This document shows positions 18,545 to 28,891 of a stretch of 64,000 nucleotides of DNA, piece after piece. The stretch lies in contig JADJGV010000022.1 of assembly GCA_016707895.1 (NCBI GenBank), positions 1 through 64,000 of the forward strand, given 5' to 3'. Source of the stretch: Myxococcales bacterium (lineage in GTDB: Bacteria > Myxococcota_A > Polyangia > Haliangiales > Haliangiaceae). The translations under genes were made by a program, and so were the position numbers. The notes under the pieces were generated by a model. It searched no databases, had not been told where the DNA came from, and was given only the letters and a program-made list of their open reading frames with translations. Numbering within the stretch: position 1 is the first letter of the stretch; each line of letters starts with the position of its first letter.

Positions 18545-20497
18545 ATGCTGCGTTCGTCGACCTCTCGCGTGACGCTGGTCGCGATGCTGCTTGCGCTGGG
18601 CGCGCTCGCCGGGTGCCCGTCGACCCAGCAGCCCGGCGACGACGACGTCATCGACGCCGCGGTCGACGCCGATCCCGACGCGCTGCCGATCGACGCCGGC
18701 GTCGACGCGCCGCCCCAGCCGGTGTGCGCGCAGCCGGTGCCCACCTGCACCGTCACGATCCGCTACCAGGGCGCCGGCGCGACGGTCAACCTGCGCGGCG
18801 ACTTCGCGCCCGACGGCTGGACCGTCGGCGTGCCGATGACCCGCGTCGGCGCCGCGTGGGAGGCGACGGTGCCGGCCCGCGACCAGCAGGTGATCGTCTA
18901 CAAGCTGGTGGTCGACGGCACGTGGATGGCGGACCCCGGCAACGCCCGCACCACGCCCGACGGCTTCGGCGGCCGCAACTCGGTGGTGCGGGTCGACTGC
19001 GATCAGTGCCCGCCGCGCCCGGCCCGCGACTGGCGCGACGCGATCCTGTACTTCGTGATGGTCGACCGCTTCGCCAACGGCGATCCGGCCAACGACATGC
19101 CGCTCGGCCTCGAGCCGCCGGCCGACTACCGCGGCGGCGACTTCGTCGGGCTGCGCCAGCAGATCGAGGCCGGCTACTTCACCGACCTCGGCGTCAACAC
19201 GCTGTGGCTGACCTCGCCGCTCGACAACGCCGACGGCCGCGGCCGGGGCTCCGACGGCCACGACTACTCCGGCTACCACGGCTACTGGCCCAAGGACCTC
19301 GAGCAGATCGAGCGGCGGATCGGCACCGAGGCCGAGCTGGCGGCGGTGATCGCCGCGGCCCACGCCCGCGGCATCGACGTGATCGTCGACTACGCGATGA
19401 ACCACGTGCACAGCGAGAGCCCGCTGTACACGACCCACCGCGACTGGTTCTGGCCCAACGACAACGGCCGCGGCGGCGACTGCGTCTGCGGCGCCGGCTG
19501 CAGCTGGGACGATCTGGCCGAGCGCAAGCGCTGCTGGTTCACGTCGTACCTGCCCGACTTCGACTTCCGCAACGCCGACGCGCGGCGCTGGTCGGTGGCC
19601 AACGCGATCGCCTGGGCCCAGCGGCTGGGCGCCGACGGCTACCGGCTCGACGCGGTCAAGCACATCGAGGACGCGTGGCTGACCGACCTGCGGGCCCGGC
19701 TCGACGGCGAGGTCGAGTGGGATCAGCCGTTCTACCTGGTGGGCGAGACCTACACCGGCGATCGCGACCTGATCAAGGCGTACGTGAACCCGCAGACCAT
19801 GCTCGACGGCCAGTTCGACTTCCCGCTGCGCGCCCAGATCCTGGCCACCGTGCTGCGTCGCCAGGGCTCGATGGTCGATCTCGGCAACTGGATGAAGAGC
19901 AACGACACCTATTATGGTGCGGGCGCGGTGATGTCGACGTTCATCGGCAACCACGACGTGCCGCGGGTGATCCACATCGCCGAGGACACCCCGCTGTTCG
20001 GCGACTGGGACGACGGCAAGGGCCGGGCCTGGAGCAACCAGCCGGGCGAGCCGGCCAACCAGCGTCCGTTCGAGCGGCTGGGCGTCGCGTTCGCGCTGCT
20101 GTTCACGTCGCCCGGCGTCCCGCTGATCTACTACGGGGACGAGATCGGCCTGGCCGGCGCCGGCGATCCCGACAACCGCCGGATGATGCCGTGGTCCGGG
20201 TACTCGACCGACCAGGTGGCGCTGCGCGAGCGGCTGCGCACGCTGGCGCGGATCCGCACCGCCCACGTCGCCCTGCGCCGTGGCGCCCGCACCGTGCTGG
20301 GCGGCACCGCCGAGGTGGTGACCTACGAGATGCGCGCTCCGGGAGATACGGTGATCGTGGTGCTGAACCGCTCCGACACCGCCCAGGCGGCGGTCGGCGT
20401 CCCGGCCGGCAGCTACGACGAGCTGGTGACCCAGCAGGCGGTCAGCGCGCCGCTGAGCGTGCCAGCCCGCAGCGCGCTCATCCTGACGCCCCGGTAG
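18545..20497 (+). CDS. GH13 amylase-type lipoprotein with N-terminal CBM48-like domain
   Basis: A 650-residue lipoprotein: lipobox LAGC with C24, then an Asp-rich linker (35-60), an E-set/CBM48-like glycan-binding domain (about 68-150, VNLRGDFAPDGW) and a GH13 barrel. Catalytic residues are D369 (GYRLDAVKH), E401 (LVGETYTG) and N469-H470-D471 (GNHDVPR). It shares the DRFANGDP motif with the other GH13 enzyme, so the two may be distant paralogues with different substrates. The N-terminal domain suggests branched substrate such as glycogen or pullulan, by analogy. It is divergent from the porin gene and the intervening region has no obvious -35. Confidence 0.88.
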   Translation: MLRSSTSRVTLVAMLLALGALAGCPSTQQPGDDDVIDAAVDADPDALPIDAGVDAPPQPVCAQPVPTCTVTIRYQGAGATVNLRGDFAPDGWTVGVPMTRVGAAWEATVPARDQQVIVYKLVVDGTWMADPGNARTTPDGFGGRNSVVRVDCDQCPPRPARDWRDAILYFVMVDRFANGDPANDMPLGLEPPADYRGGDFVGLRQQIEAGYFTDLGVNTLWLTSPLDNADGRGRGSDGHDYSGYHGYWPKDLEQIERRIGTEAELAAVIAAAHARGIDVIVDYAMNHVHSESPLYTTHRDWFWPNDNGRGGDCVCGAGCSWDDLAERKRCWFTSYLPDFDFRNADARRWSVANAIAWAQRLGADGYRLDAVKHIEDAWLTDLRARLDGEVEWDQPFYLVGETYTGDRDLIKAYVNPQTMLDGQFDFPLRAQILATVLRRQGSMVDLGNWMKSNDTYYGAGAVMSTFIGNHDVPRVIHIAEDTPLFGDWDDGKGRAWSNQPGEPANQRPFERLGVAFALLFTSPGVPLIYYGDEIGLAGAGDPDNRRMMPWSGYSTDQVALRERLRTLARIRTAHVALRRGARTVLGGTAEVVTYEMRAPGDTVIVVLNRSDTAQAAVGVPAGSYDELVTQQAVSAPLSVPARSALILTPR

Positions 20498-20560
20498 TCT
20501 TGACGCGGCGGTTCGCGCAACGGCTGCATGGCCTTGCGCCCGCGCGCAACCGATTCGCGT

Positions 20561-20566
20561 TAGGAT
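20561..20566 (+). promoter_or_regulatory. candidate -10 box before the cytochrome operon
   Basis: TAGGAT within TTAGGATGCC, 65 bp before the decaheme gene start. No good -35 is seen at normal spacing, so this is tentative. The same TAGGATGC octamer occurs at 37356-37363, before the 37.4-kb operon. Confidence 0.3.
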
Positions 20567-20631
20567 GCCTTGGTTCGCGGCTAGTTGCCCATCGGGGGTC
20601 CGGCACGCGACTTGTAGTTCGGGGGAGCGCT

Positions 20632-22824
20632 ATGCGTCCACGTTGGCTTGCCGTGCTCGCGATCGCCGTCGTTGCCTGTGAGGGACCCGCCGGACCCCAG
20701 GGGCCCGCCGGAGACCCAGGCATTCCGGGCGTCCCCGGTGACCCGGGGGAGACCGGGCAGGTCGGGCCAGAGGGGCCGACCGGCGATGACGGAGTGACCC
20801 CGTGGTGGACCGGGCCTGGCGTCGATCTGGAGATCACCGGGCTGACCATGACCGCCTCCCAGGCGGTCGTCGCGTTCCGGATCCGCGACGCGGCCGGCGT
20901 GGCGCTCGATCGCACCGGCCGGCTCACCTCCGGCGCGGTGACGCTGGGGTTCGTGCTCGATCAGCTCAACGTGGATGGCGCCGGCGAGCCGCTGGCCTAC
21001 AACGCGTACACCACCCGGACCGCGACCGCGCCCGGCGGCGCGACCGCGACCCAGGCCACGACCGAGGCGACCGGCACCTTCGCCGTGGTCGACGTCACCG
21101 CCGGCACGTACACCTATACCTTCGCCGCGCCGCTCACCGGCTTCGACCCGGCCCGCACCCAGGTCGTGCTCGGCGTCGCGTCGCGGACGTACGACGGCGC
21201 GACCGCGTTCGACCGCCACCGCTTCTCGGTGCGGCCCGACGGCGGCGCGGTCGCCGACCACGCGGTGGTCGCGCAGGCCGCGTGCGCGTCGTGCCACGGC
21301 GAGTTCGCCGCGCACGGTGGGCGCTACACCGAGGTCGATCAGTGCGAGATGTGCCACACGGCGCAGACCAGCGATCCCGACACCGGCAACGAGCTGGACC
21401 TGCAGGTGATGATCCACAAGATCCACGCCGGCGACGAGCTGCCGTCGGTGATCGCCGGCACGCCGTACCAGATCATCGGCTTCGGCGGCGCGGTCCACGA
21501 CTTCTCGACGGTCGCGTTCCCGCAGGCGCTCAACCGCTGCGACGCGTGCCACGGCGGCGCGGCGCAGGGCACCCACTGGCAGACCAAGCCCTCGGAGCGG
21601 GTGTGCCGCACCTGCCACGACGACGTGTCGTTCGTCGATCCGCCGCCGGCCGGCCAGCGCCTGCACAGCGGTGGCGTGCAGCCCCCGGGCGCGGCGTGCA
21701 CGGTCTGCCACCCGGCCACCGGCTCGGTCGCGCCGATCGTCCCGGCGCACGTCGACCTCGCGCTCGACAGCAGCCACGAGCTGACGGTCGACATCCTCGG
21801 CACCGACCCGGTGGTCGCCGGCTCGCCGCTGGCGTTCACGTTCCGCGTCCGCTACGACGGCGCCGCGCGCGACATCACGACCGCGCCGCTGGCCAGCCTG
21901 CGCGCGCTGATCGTCGGCCCCAACACCGACTACACCACCTACTGGACCGTCGGCACCTCGACCAACCCGTGGGCGCAGGCGACGATCCAGGGCACCGGCG
22001 CCACCGGCACGCTCGCCGCGGTCGACGCGGCCCAGGGCACCTTCCGCTACACGTTCCCGGCCACCATCGTGATCCCGGCCGCCGCCACCGGCAGCTTCAC
22101 CGTGGCGATGGAGGGCGCGGTCAACGCCGCCGACCCGCGCTACCCGACGGTGTCGCCGAGCCGCGCGTTCGCGGTGACCGGCGCGCTGGTCGCGCGGCGC
22201 CAGGTGATCGACCCGGCCAAGTGCAACGCGTGCCACGCCGACCTGCGCTTCCACGGCGGCAACCGCCGCGGCGCCGGCTACTGCGTGACCTGCCACAACC
22301 CCGAGAACGCCAACGCCGACCGGATCGCCCGCCTCGAGGGCTCGACGGTGCTGGCCGAGAGCGTCGACTTCCGCGTGATGATCCACAAGATCCACATGGG
22401 CGAGGAGCTGACCCAGCCGTACGTGCTGGGCGGCAACCCGACGCCGACCACGATCGATCCCGACGGCACGCCGCACAACTTCGGTGAGGTCCGCTACCCG
22501 CGGCCGCGCACCGACTGCGCGGCGTGTCACCTCGACGGCACCTGGCGCCTGCCGGCCGCCGCCGGCCGCGCGCCGAGCATCCTGCAGGAGCTGACCTGCA
22601 CCGAGCCGGTGGGCGACAGCGACAACTACTGCACCGCGCCGTTCTGGAACGTGACCCAGACCTACCGGCTGCCGCCGGAGACGTCGGTGTGCACCAGCTG
22701 CCACGACGCCTCCTACGTGATGGCCCACGCCACCATCAACACCACCGTCCTCGGCCTCGAGGCGTGCGCCACCTGCCACGGGCCGGGCGCGGCCGTCGAC
22801 GTCGACGTGGTGCACGCGCGGTGA
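20632..22824 (+). CDS. OmcA/MtrC-family decaheme c-type cytochrome, lipoprotein
   Basis: Surface electron-transfer cytochrome of 730 residues. Lipobox VVAC (C16) is followed directly by about twelve collagen-like Gly-X-Y triplets (G18 to G54), then two beta-sandwich regions and two clusters of five CXXCH sites: CASCH, CEMCH, CDACH, CRTCH, CTVCH, then CNACH, CVTCH, CAACH, CTSCH, CATCH, ten in all. This pentaheme/beta-domain alternation is that of Shewanella MtrC/OmcA. The start is ATG 20632 after GGGGGAG. It is the first gene of a seven-gene operon and the next gene starts inside its stop. It probably serves as the outer-face terminal reductase of the conduit. Confidence 0.9.
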   Translation: MRPRWLAVLAIAVVACEGPAGPQGPAGDPGIPGVPGDPGETGQVGPEGPTGDDGVTPWWTGPGVDLEITGLTMTASQAVVAFRIRDAAGVALDRTGRLTSGAVTLGFVLDQLNVDGAGEPLAYNAYTTRTATAPGGATATQATTEATGTFAVVDVTAGTYTYTFAAPLTGFDPARTQVVLGVASRTYDGATAFDRHRFSVRPDGGAVADHAVVAQAACASCHGEFAAHGGRYTEVDQCEMCHTAQTSDPDTGNELDLQVMIHKIHAGDELPSVIAGTPYQIIGFGGAVHDFSTVAFPQALNRCDACHGGAAQGTHWQTKPSERVCRTCHDDVSFVDPPPAGQRLHSGGVQPPGAACTVCHPATGSVAPIVPAHVDLALDSSHELTVDILGTDPVVAGSPLAFTFRVRYDGAARDITTAPLASLRALIVGPNTDYTTYWTVGTSTNPWAQATIQGTGATGTLAAVDAAQGTFRYTFPATIVIPAAATGSFTVAMEGAVNAADPRYPTVSPSRAFAVTGALVARRQVIDPAKCNACHADLRFHGGNRRGAGYCVTCHNPENANADRIARLEGSTVLAESVDFRVMIHKIHMGEELTQPYVLGGNPTPTTIDPDGTPHNFGEVRYPRPRTDCAACHLDGTWRLPAAAGRAPSILQELTCTEPVGDSDNYCTAPFWNVTQTYRLPPETSVCTSCHDASYVMAHATINTTVLGLEACATCHGPGAAVDVDVVHAR

Positions 22825-24012
22825 GGCCGATCATCGCCATCGTGGCGGTGGGGTTGGGCGCGGCGCTGGCGGCGTGCGCCGATCCGCGTCCGCCGGCCGG
22901 CGACGGCTGCGCCAAGACCGGCGTCCACGGCTGCGGCGTGCTCGATCCGGCGTCCCCGGAGTTCCACGGCCGGGTCCTGGCCGAGCTCGACTGGGATCTC
23001 GACGTGTGCGCGAGCTGCCACGGCGCCGACTTCGCCGGCACGAGCAAGGCGCCGACCTGCCGCACCTGTCACGCCGACGGGCCGACCGCCTGCAACACCT
23101 GCCACGAGGCCAACCCGACCACCGGCGCGCACGCCCGCCACCGGGCCGGCGGTGTCACCTGCGATCAGTGCCACACGGTGCCGGCCAGCTGGAAGGACGA
23201 GGGCCACATCCGCGTCGCCGGCGTCGCCGACCCGGCGCCGGCCGAGGTGGCGATGACCGATCGCGCGGCGATCACGCCGACCGGCGGCACCCGCACCGCG
23301 CCGCCCGCCTTCGATCCGGCGACCGCGACCTGCACCCAGGTCTACTGCCACGGCGACGTGCTCGCCGCGGCCGGCGGCACCAGCGAGCAGCCCCGCTGGG
23401 CGACGCCGGGCGGCCCGACGCCGTGCACCAGCTGCCACGGCCAGCCGCCGCCCAGCCACGCGTCGAACGCGTGCGCGACCTGCCACCCGGCGAGCGCGCC
23501 GCACATCGACGGCGTGGTCGACGTGCCGATGGCGTGCGACGGCTGCCACGGCAGCGCCGCGTCGCCGGCGCCGCCGCGCGACCTCGCCGGCAACCAGTTC
23601 ATCACCGCGATCGGCGTGGGCGCGCACCAGGCCCACCTGACCGCGCCCAGCCGGTTGTCGACGCCGATCCCGTGCGCGACCTGCCACGTGGTGCCGACCA
23701 CCGTCACCGCGGCCGGCCACATCGATACCACCGGGCCGGCCGAGGTGGTCGCGGCGCTGGGCTGGGACCGCACCACCGCCACGTGCGCCACTGCGTCGTG
23801 TCACCGCGCGGCGCGCCCGGTGTGGACCCGCACCGGCGAGGCCGCGTGCGGCACCTGCCACGGCGTCCCGCCGGCGACCCCTTCCCACCTCGCGACCTTC
23901 ACGCTGCGCGACTGCGCGCTCTGCCACCCCAACACCGTCGACGGCTTCGGCAACATCAAGTTCGTCGCCGGGCCGTCGGGCCCCACCACCGCCCACCTCG
24001 ATGGAGACGTCG

Positions 24013-24023
<11 letters not shown>
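22821..24023 (+). CDS. dodecaheme CxxCH/CxxxxCH cytochrome lipoprotein
   Basis: A 400-residue multiheme protein with lipobox LAAC (about residue 18). There are ten CXXCH sites plus two CX4CH variants (CTQVYCH, CATASCH), each CX4CH followed at a distance by a CXXCH pair. This mix is typical of the CxxxxCH/CxxCH cytochrome family of Geobacter outer-membrane conduits (OmcB-like). GTG start overlaps the decaheme stop by 4 bp. Its 3' end overlaps the 5' end of the NapC-like gene. With the decaheme protein and the downstream beta-barrel it could form a porin-cytochrome complex. Confidence 0.85.
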
Positions 24024-24623
<600 letters not shown>

Positions 24624-24627
<4 letters not shown>

Positions 24628-24926
24628 GCAAGTGGCTTCGCGCCTCGGCGGTCCTCACCCTCGTCGCCCTCGCCATGATGGTGTGGTCGGTGCTGCGCCC
24701 CACGCCGCTGCCGGTGATGCTCGCGATGTCGTTCGGGCAGGCGGTCGGCACCGCCGCCTTCGGCATCTACGGCTGGGTCGTGCTGGCCGATCTGCGGCGC
24801 ATCCGGCGCGACGCCAAGCGCGCCCAGGAGCTCGGCCTCGCCGAGCCGGCCGCCGAGGCCGCGGCCGACATCGAGCCGGCGGCCGCCGAGGCCGCCGCGA
24901 CCAAGCCACCGGAGCCGGGGTCATGA
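24624..24926 (+). CDS. small two-pass membrane protein of the cytochrome operon
   Basis: A 100-residue protein with two predicted membrane helices (about 5-25 and 33-58) and a cytoplasmic Ala/Glu-rich tail (EPAAEAAADIEPAAAEAAA). No cysteine or heme motif. It overlaps both neighbours by 4 bp and lies between the NapC-like and beta-barrel genes. It may stabilise or partner the NapC-like cytochrome, but no family was recognised. Confidence 0.7.
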
Positions 24927-26071
24927 GGGCCGCGCTCACGGTCGCCGCGACGCTCGCGCTCGCCGCGCGCGCCGACGCCGAGCCGTTGCGGCTGCGCGGC
25001 GACGCGCTGGCCTCGGCGCAGTCGCCGGTGGGCCTGCTCGTGCTCGGCGGCGACGGCGGCGTCGCGCCCGGCGTCAGCGCCGAGGCGCTGGTGTGGATGG
25101 GCACCGACGCCGATCACGGCGACGCGCTGGTGATGGCGGTCGTCGCGCGGCGCGCCGATCGCCGGGCCGAGGTGCGCCTGGGCCGGTTGATCGCCACCGC
25201 CGGCGCGCTGCGCCCGCAGCACGTCGACGGCGTCGCCGGGCGGGCCCGGCTGCCGGCGCGGTTCGACGTCGAGGCGTTCGGCGGCGTGCCGGTCGTGCCG
25301 CAGCTGGGCGTCCGCGCCTGGGACTGGCTGGCCGGTGGGCGGATCGGGCGGCGGCTCGGCGACTGGGGCGGCGTCGGCGTGGCCGCGCTCGAGCGGCGCA
25401 GCCAGGGGCGCCTCGACGTGCGCGAGCTCGGCGTCGACGCGGCGGTGGCCTACCGCAAGAGCGACCTCGCCGCGCGGGCGGTGCTCGACGCGATCGATCC
25501 CACGCTGGCCGACGTCGACGTGGCGGTGACCCACCGCATGGGCGGGCTGCGGGTGGAGCTGGCCGGCCAGCACCGCGTGGCCTCGCACCTGTTGCCGGCG
25601 ACCTCGCTGTTCACCGTGCTCGGCGACGTCGCCTCGGATCGCCTCGGCGCGGCGGTGCGGTGGAAGGCCGCCCCGCGGCTCGACCTCGCCGCCGACGTCG
25701 GCGCGCGCGCCGTCGACGCCGAGTACGCGGCCGACGCGTACTGCCGCGCGGTGCTGCGCCTCGACGACGCCGGCAAGGGCGCCATCACCGGCGAGCTGCG
25801 CCGCACCGGCGTGGTCGACGGCGGCTGGACCGGCGCCCGGCTGGCGGTGCGGGTCCCGCGCGGCGCGTTCACCGCCGCGCTCGAGGGCGAGCTGGTCGTG
25901 CCCGACGTCGATCGCGGCCGCGGCACGATGTGGCCGTGGGGGCTCGCCGCGCTGGGCTGGACCCAGGGCGCGTGGGACGCGGCGATGGCCGTCGAGGCCT
26001 CGTCGACCCCGGCCGATCGCTACCGCGTCGACGTGCTGGCGCAGCTCGGTCGACGCTGGGAGGTCCCATGA
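24923..26071 (+). CDS. outer-membrane beta-barrel of the electron conduit
   Basis: A 382-residue protein with signal peptide MRAALTVAATLALAARADA-EP and then alternating amphipathic strands throughout (for example VELAGQHRVASHLL, LDLAADVGARAVD, FTAALEGELVV). It has no heme motif. Placed between cytochrome genes it is the natural counterpart of MtrB/PioB/OmbB, which sheath cytochromes across the outer membrane. At 382 residues it is much shorter than the ~700-residue MtrB class, so either a smaller barrel suffices or it is a different barrel. Strand number was not computed. ATG 24923 overlaps the previous stop and follows GGAG. Confidence 0.7.
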   Translation: MRAALTVAATLALAARADAEPLRLRGDALASAQSPVGLLVLGGDGGVAPGVSAEALVWMGTDADHGDALVMAVVARRADRRAEVRLGRLIATAGALRPQHVDGVAGRARLPARFDVEAFGGVPVVPQLGVRAWDWLAGGRIGRRLGDWGGVGVAALERRSQGRLDVRELGVDAAVAYRKSDLAARAVLDAIDPTLADVDVAVTHRMGGLRVELAGQHRVASHLLPATSLFTVLGDVASDRLGAAVRWKAAPRLDLAADVGARAVDAEYAADAYCRAVLRLDDAGKGAITGELRRTGVVDGGWTGARLAVRVPRGAFTAALEGELVVPDVDRGRGTMWPWGLAALGWTQGAWDAAMAVEASSTPADRYRVDVLAQLGRRWEVP

Positions 26072-27117
26072 GATCGCGCGCGCTCTTGCTCGCGGTGGCC
26101 GCGGGCGTGGCGGTGGTGGCGTGCGCCGGCGTGCTCGGCTTCCGCAAGACCCCGGCGCCGGTGTTCGCGCACCGCGCCCACGTGACCGCCGGCATCGGTT
26201 GCCCGCGCTGCCACACCGGCATCGAGGCCGCCGGCGACGACGCGACCATGCACATCCCCGACGACGCCTCGTGCCAGGCCGCCGGGTGTCACGACAACCC
26301 CCACGACAAGCGCTCGTGCGCGTCGTGCCACAGCGATCCGTGGACGGTCGGGCTGGCGATCGAGGCCAAGGCCCACCTGAAGTTCGCCCACGCCCGCCAC
26401 GCCGGCCCCGCCGTCGGCAACTGCGCCCGCTGCCACCAGGCGGTCGGCACCGCTGACGGCGCGCTGCGGCCGGTGATGGCCACCTGCTGGAGCTGCCACG
26501 AGAAGGAGCGCGACCTGCGCGACTGCAACGCCTGCCACGTCGATCTGCCCGGCGAGACCACGCCGCCGGCGTCGCACCTGATCCACGACGACGACTACGT
26601 CACCCGCCACGGCCCGCAGGCCGCGGCCGCGGCCGACGCGTGCGCGAGCTGCCACCGCGCCGACTTCTGCGCCAGCTGCCACGGCGTGACCGCGCCGACC
26701 TTGAGCGCGCGGCTGCGCCCGGCCGATCCGATGGCGGCGTCGGCGCACCGGCCCGGCTTCATCGCCCGCCACAGCGAGGCCGCGCGCGCGATGCCCACCA
26801 CCTGCACGACCTGCCACGCGCCCGATCGCTGCCTCGACTGCCACCGCGATCGCGGCGTCATGACCTCGACCACCACCAGCCCGCACCCGCCCGGCTGGAT
26901 CGGCGTCGGCCCCGGCGCCAACGCCCACGGCGCGGCGGCGCGGCGCGATCCAGTCGCGTGCGCGAGCTGCCACGGCGGCGCCGGCGAGCAGCTGTGCGTC
27001 GGCTGCCACAAGGTCGGCGGGCCCGGCGGCAACCCGCACCCGCCCGGCTGGTCGAGCCGGCAACCGATGGGCGCGATGCCGTGCCGGATGTGCCACCCGG
27101 CCGGGGGGACACCATGA
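26068..27117 (+). CDS. 13-heme c-type cytochrome lipoprotein
   Basis: A 349-residue multiheme lipoprotein with lipobox VVAC (about residue 20). It has twelve CXXCH sites and one CX4CH (CQAAGCH). The N-terminal FAHRAHVTAGIGCPRCHTGIE resembles cytochrome c7/c3 modules, where a histidine ahead of the CXXCH gives bis-His ligation. ATG 26068 overlaps the barrel stop (ATGA) after GGGAGG. It would carry electrons either within the periplasm or on the outer face of the conduit; the lipobox does not settle which. Confidence 0.85.
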   Translation: MRSRALLLAVAAGVAVVACAGVLGFRKTPAPVFAHRAHVTAGIGCPRCHTGIEAAGDDATMHIPDDASCQAAGCHDNPHDKRSCASCHSDPWTVGLAIEAKAHLKFAHARHAGPAVGNCARCHQAVGTADGALRPVMATCWSCHEKERDLRDCNACHVDLPGETTPPASHLIHDDDYVTRHGPQAAAAADACASCHRADFCASCHGVTAPTLSARLRPADPMAASAHRPGFIARHSEAARAMPTTCTTCHAPDRCLDCHRDRGVMTSTTTSPHPPGWIGVGPGANAHGAAARRDPVACASCHGGAGEQLCVGCHKVGGPGGNPHPPGWSSRQPMGAMPCRMCHPAGGTP

Positions 27118-28781
27118 AGGCGCGCCTGCTGGTGGTGTTCGCGCTGGTGCTCGCCGCGTGCGGCGGCGCCGGCGAGAACGCCGAGGACGTGCCGGCGGCC
27201 TGGCGCATCGTGCGCGAGAGCTTCGGCCACCGGGTCCACGTGATCGACGGCGACGTCAAGTGCGTCGACTGCCACGAGGTCGCCGACGCCGGCTTCGCCA
27301 AGCCGCCGGCCGACCTGTGCAAGAAGTGCCACGACGACAAGGTGGCGACGATCCACGAGGCGGCGCCGGCCGGGGCCGAGACCCCGGCGTGCCAGGACTG
27401 CCACGGCTTCGGCAAGGACCTCGGCATCAAGCCCAACTCGTGCATGCGCTGCCACGCCGAGCCGCAGGGCGAGCACGTGCAGATGATCCAGATCCACGGC
27501 GGCGCGACGTGCAGCGGCTGCCACCGCCCGCACCAGCGGCCGTCGTTCCAGCCGCGCACCTGCCGCGACTGCCACGACGACGTCGTCGCCGATCACGGCG
27601 ATCGCACCGGCGCCACCGACTGCCTCGACTGCCACCGGCCGCACGAGCTCGCGCTCGAGGCCGACGGCAAGTGCGCCTCGTGCCACGCCAAGGGCACGCC
27701 GGCGATCACCGCCGCGGCGCTGTTCCCCGGCGGTCACGAGCGGTGCACCGGGTGCCACCAGCCGCACCAGTTCGCCGCCGCCGCGGTCAAGCCGTGCACC
27801 ACCTGTCACCAGGCGAAGCCGGTGCTCGCGGCCAAGGATCACACCAGCTGCATCGGCTGCCACAAGCAGCACGAGGGCGCGGAGCCGCGGGCGTGCACCA
27901 GCTGCCACCGCGAGCAGGTCGCGCACCCGGCGCCCAGCAAGGACGGCGCGTGCGCAGGCTGTCACCCGCCGCACCAGCGCGGCATGGCCGGGATCGCGGT
28001 CGCGTGCGCGACCTGCCACGACGACGTGCCGCGCCACGGCAACGCGCAGTGCCGCGACTGCCACGTGCCGCACGAGGGCAAGCCGGCGTTGGCCGCGGCG
28101 CTGTGCCAGCGCTGCCACGCCGAGCAGGTCGCGTCGACGGCGCGCACCGGCCACGCCACCTGCCAGAGCTGCCACGTCAAGGCGGCGCACCAGCCGTCCC
28201 AGACCGTGCCGACCTGCGGCACCTGCCACCGCGAGATCTCGACGACGGTGACGCCGGGCCACGCCGCGTGCGCCAGCTGTCACCTCGACGCGCGGCACGC
28301 GCCGGGCAAGCCGACGCCGACGTGCGCCTCGTGCCACCAGGCCGAGCACGGCAGCGCGCCAGCCGGCCACAAGGACTGCCGCAACTGCCACGACCAGCAC
28401 ACCGGCAAGATGCTGGCGAAGGCCACGACCTGCGCGAGCTGCCACGCCACGCAGGCGGCGGTCGGCCACGGCAAGCTCGGCGTCGACAGCTGCCAGAGCT
28501 GCCACCGCCCGCACGGCCCGGACGGGCCGCCGCGGCCGCCGGCGTGCGTCACCTGCCACAAGGATGCGCTGCCCGGCCTGCACGCGTCGAAGGGCCACGA
28601 TCGCTGCGAGACCTGCCACCGCGGCGGGCACGATCCGGCGCCGCACGCCGAGCGCGCGAACTGCTTGACCTGCCACGAGGCGCAGCAGACGCACCAGCCG
28701 AAGGCGGCGACCTGCGCCGGGTGTCACCCGTTCAGCGACGGCGTGGCGGGGGCGAAGGCGAAGATGCCGACCGGACGGTGA
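27114..28781 (+). CDS. 27-heme c-type cytochrome lipoprotein
   Basis: I count 27 CXXCH sites in 555 residues, about one per 20, after a signal ending in lipobox LAAC. Many sites are followed by Pro-His or Gln-His (CSGCHRPH, CLDCHRPH, CTGCHQPH, CAGCHPPH, CRDCHVPH), giving a regular CXXCHxPH pattern in which the second His may serve as a distal ligand. There is almost no room for other folds, so the protein must be a heme chain. This is the last gene of the operon and overlaps the 13-heme gene by 4 bp. It may act as a long-range wire or electron store. No close named family was recognised beyond general multiheme cytochromes. Confidence 0.88.
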   Translation: MKARLLVVFALVLAACGGAGENAEDVPAAWRIVRESFGHRVHVIDGDVKCVDCHEVADAGFAKPPADLCKKCHDDKVATIHEAAPAGAETPACQDCHGFGKDLGIKPNSCMRCHAEPQGEHVQMIQIHGGATCSGCHRPHQRPSFQPRTCRDCHDDVVADHGDRTGATDCLDCHRPHELALEADGKCASCHAKGTPAITAAALFPGGHERCTGCHQPHQFAAAAVKPCTTCHQAKPVLAAKDHTSCIGCHKQHEGAEPRACTSCHREQVAHPAPSKDGACAGCHPPHQRGMAGIAVACATCHDDVPRHGNAQCRDCHVPHEGKPALAAALCQRCHAEQVASTARTGHATCQSCHVKAAHQPSQTVPTCGTCHREISTTVTPGHAACASCHLDARHAPGKPTPTCASCHQAEHGSAPAGHKDCRNCHDQHTGKMLAKATTCASCHATQAAVGHGKLGVDSCQSCHRPHGPDGPPRPPACVTCHKDALPGLHASKGHDRCETCHRGGHDPAPHAERANCLTCHEAQQTHQPKAATCAGCHPFSDGVAGAKAKMPTGR

Positions 28782-28793
28782 GCGGGGAGCGGT

Positions 28794-28890
28794 GACGGGA
28801 TCGGGATCGGGATCGGGATCGGGATCGGGATCGGGATCGGGATCGGGATCGGGATCGGGATCGGGATCGGGATCGGGATCGGGATCGGAG
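28794..28890. repeat. (GGGATC)n microsatellite
   Basis: About fifteen nearly perfect GGGATC units lie between the 27-heme gene stop and the convergent four-helix-bundle gene. This is the cleanest of the GGGATC tracts. No gene is supported here. Confidence 0.95.
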
Positions 28891-28891
28891 G

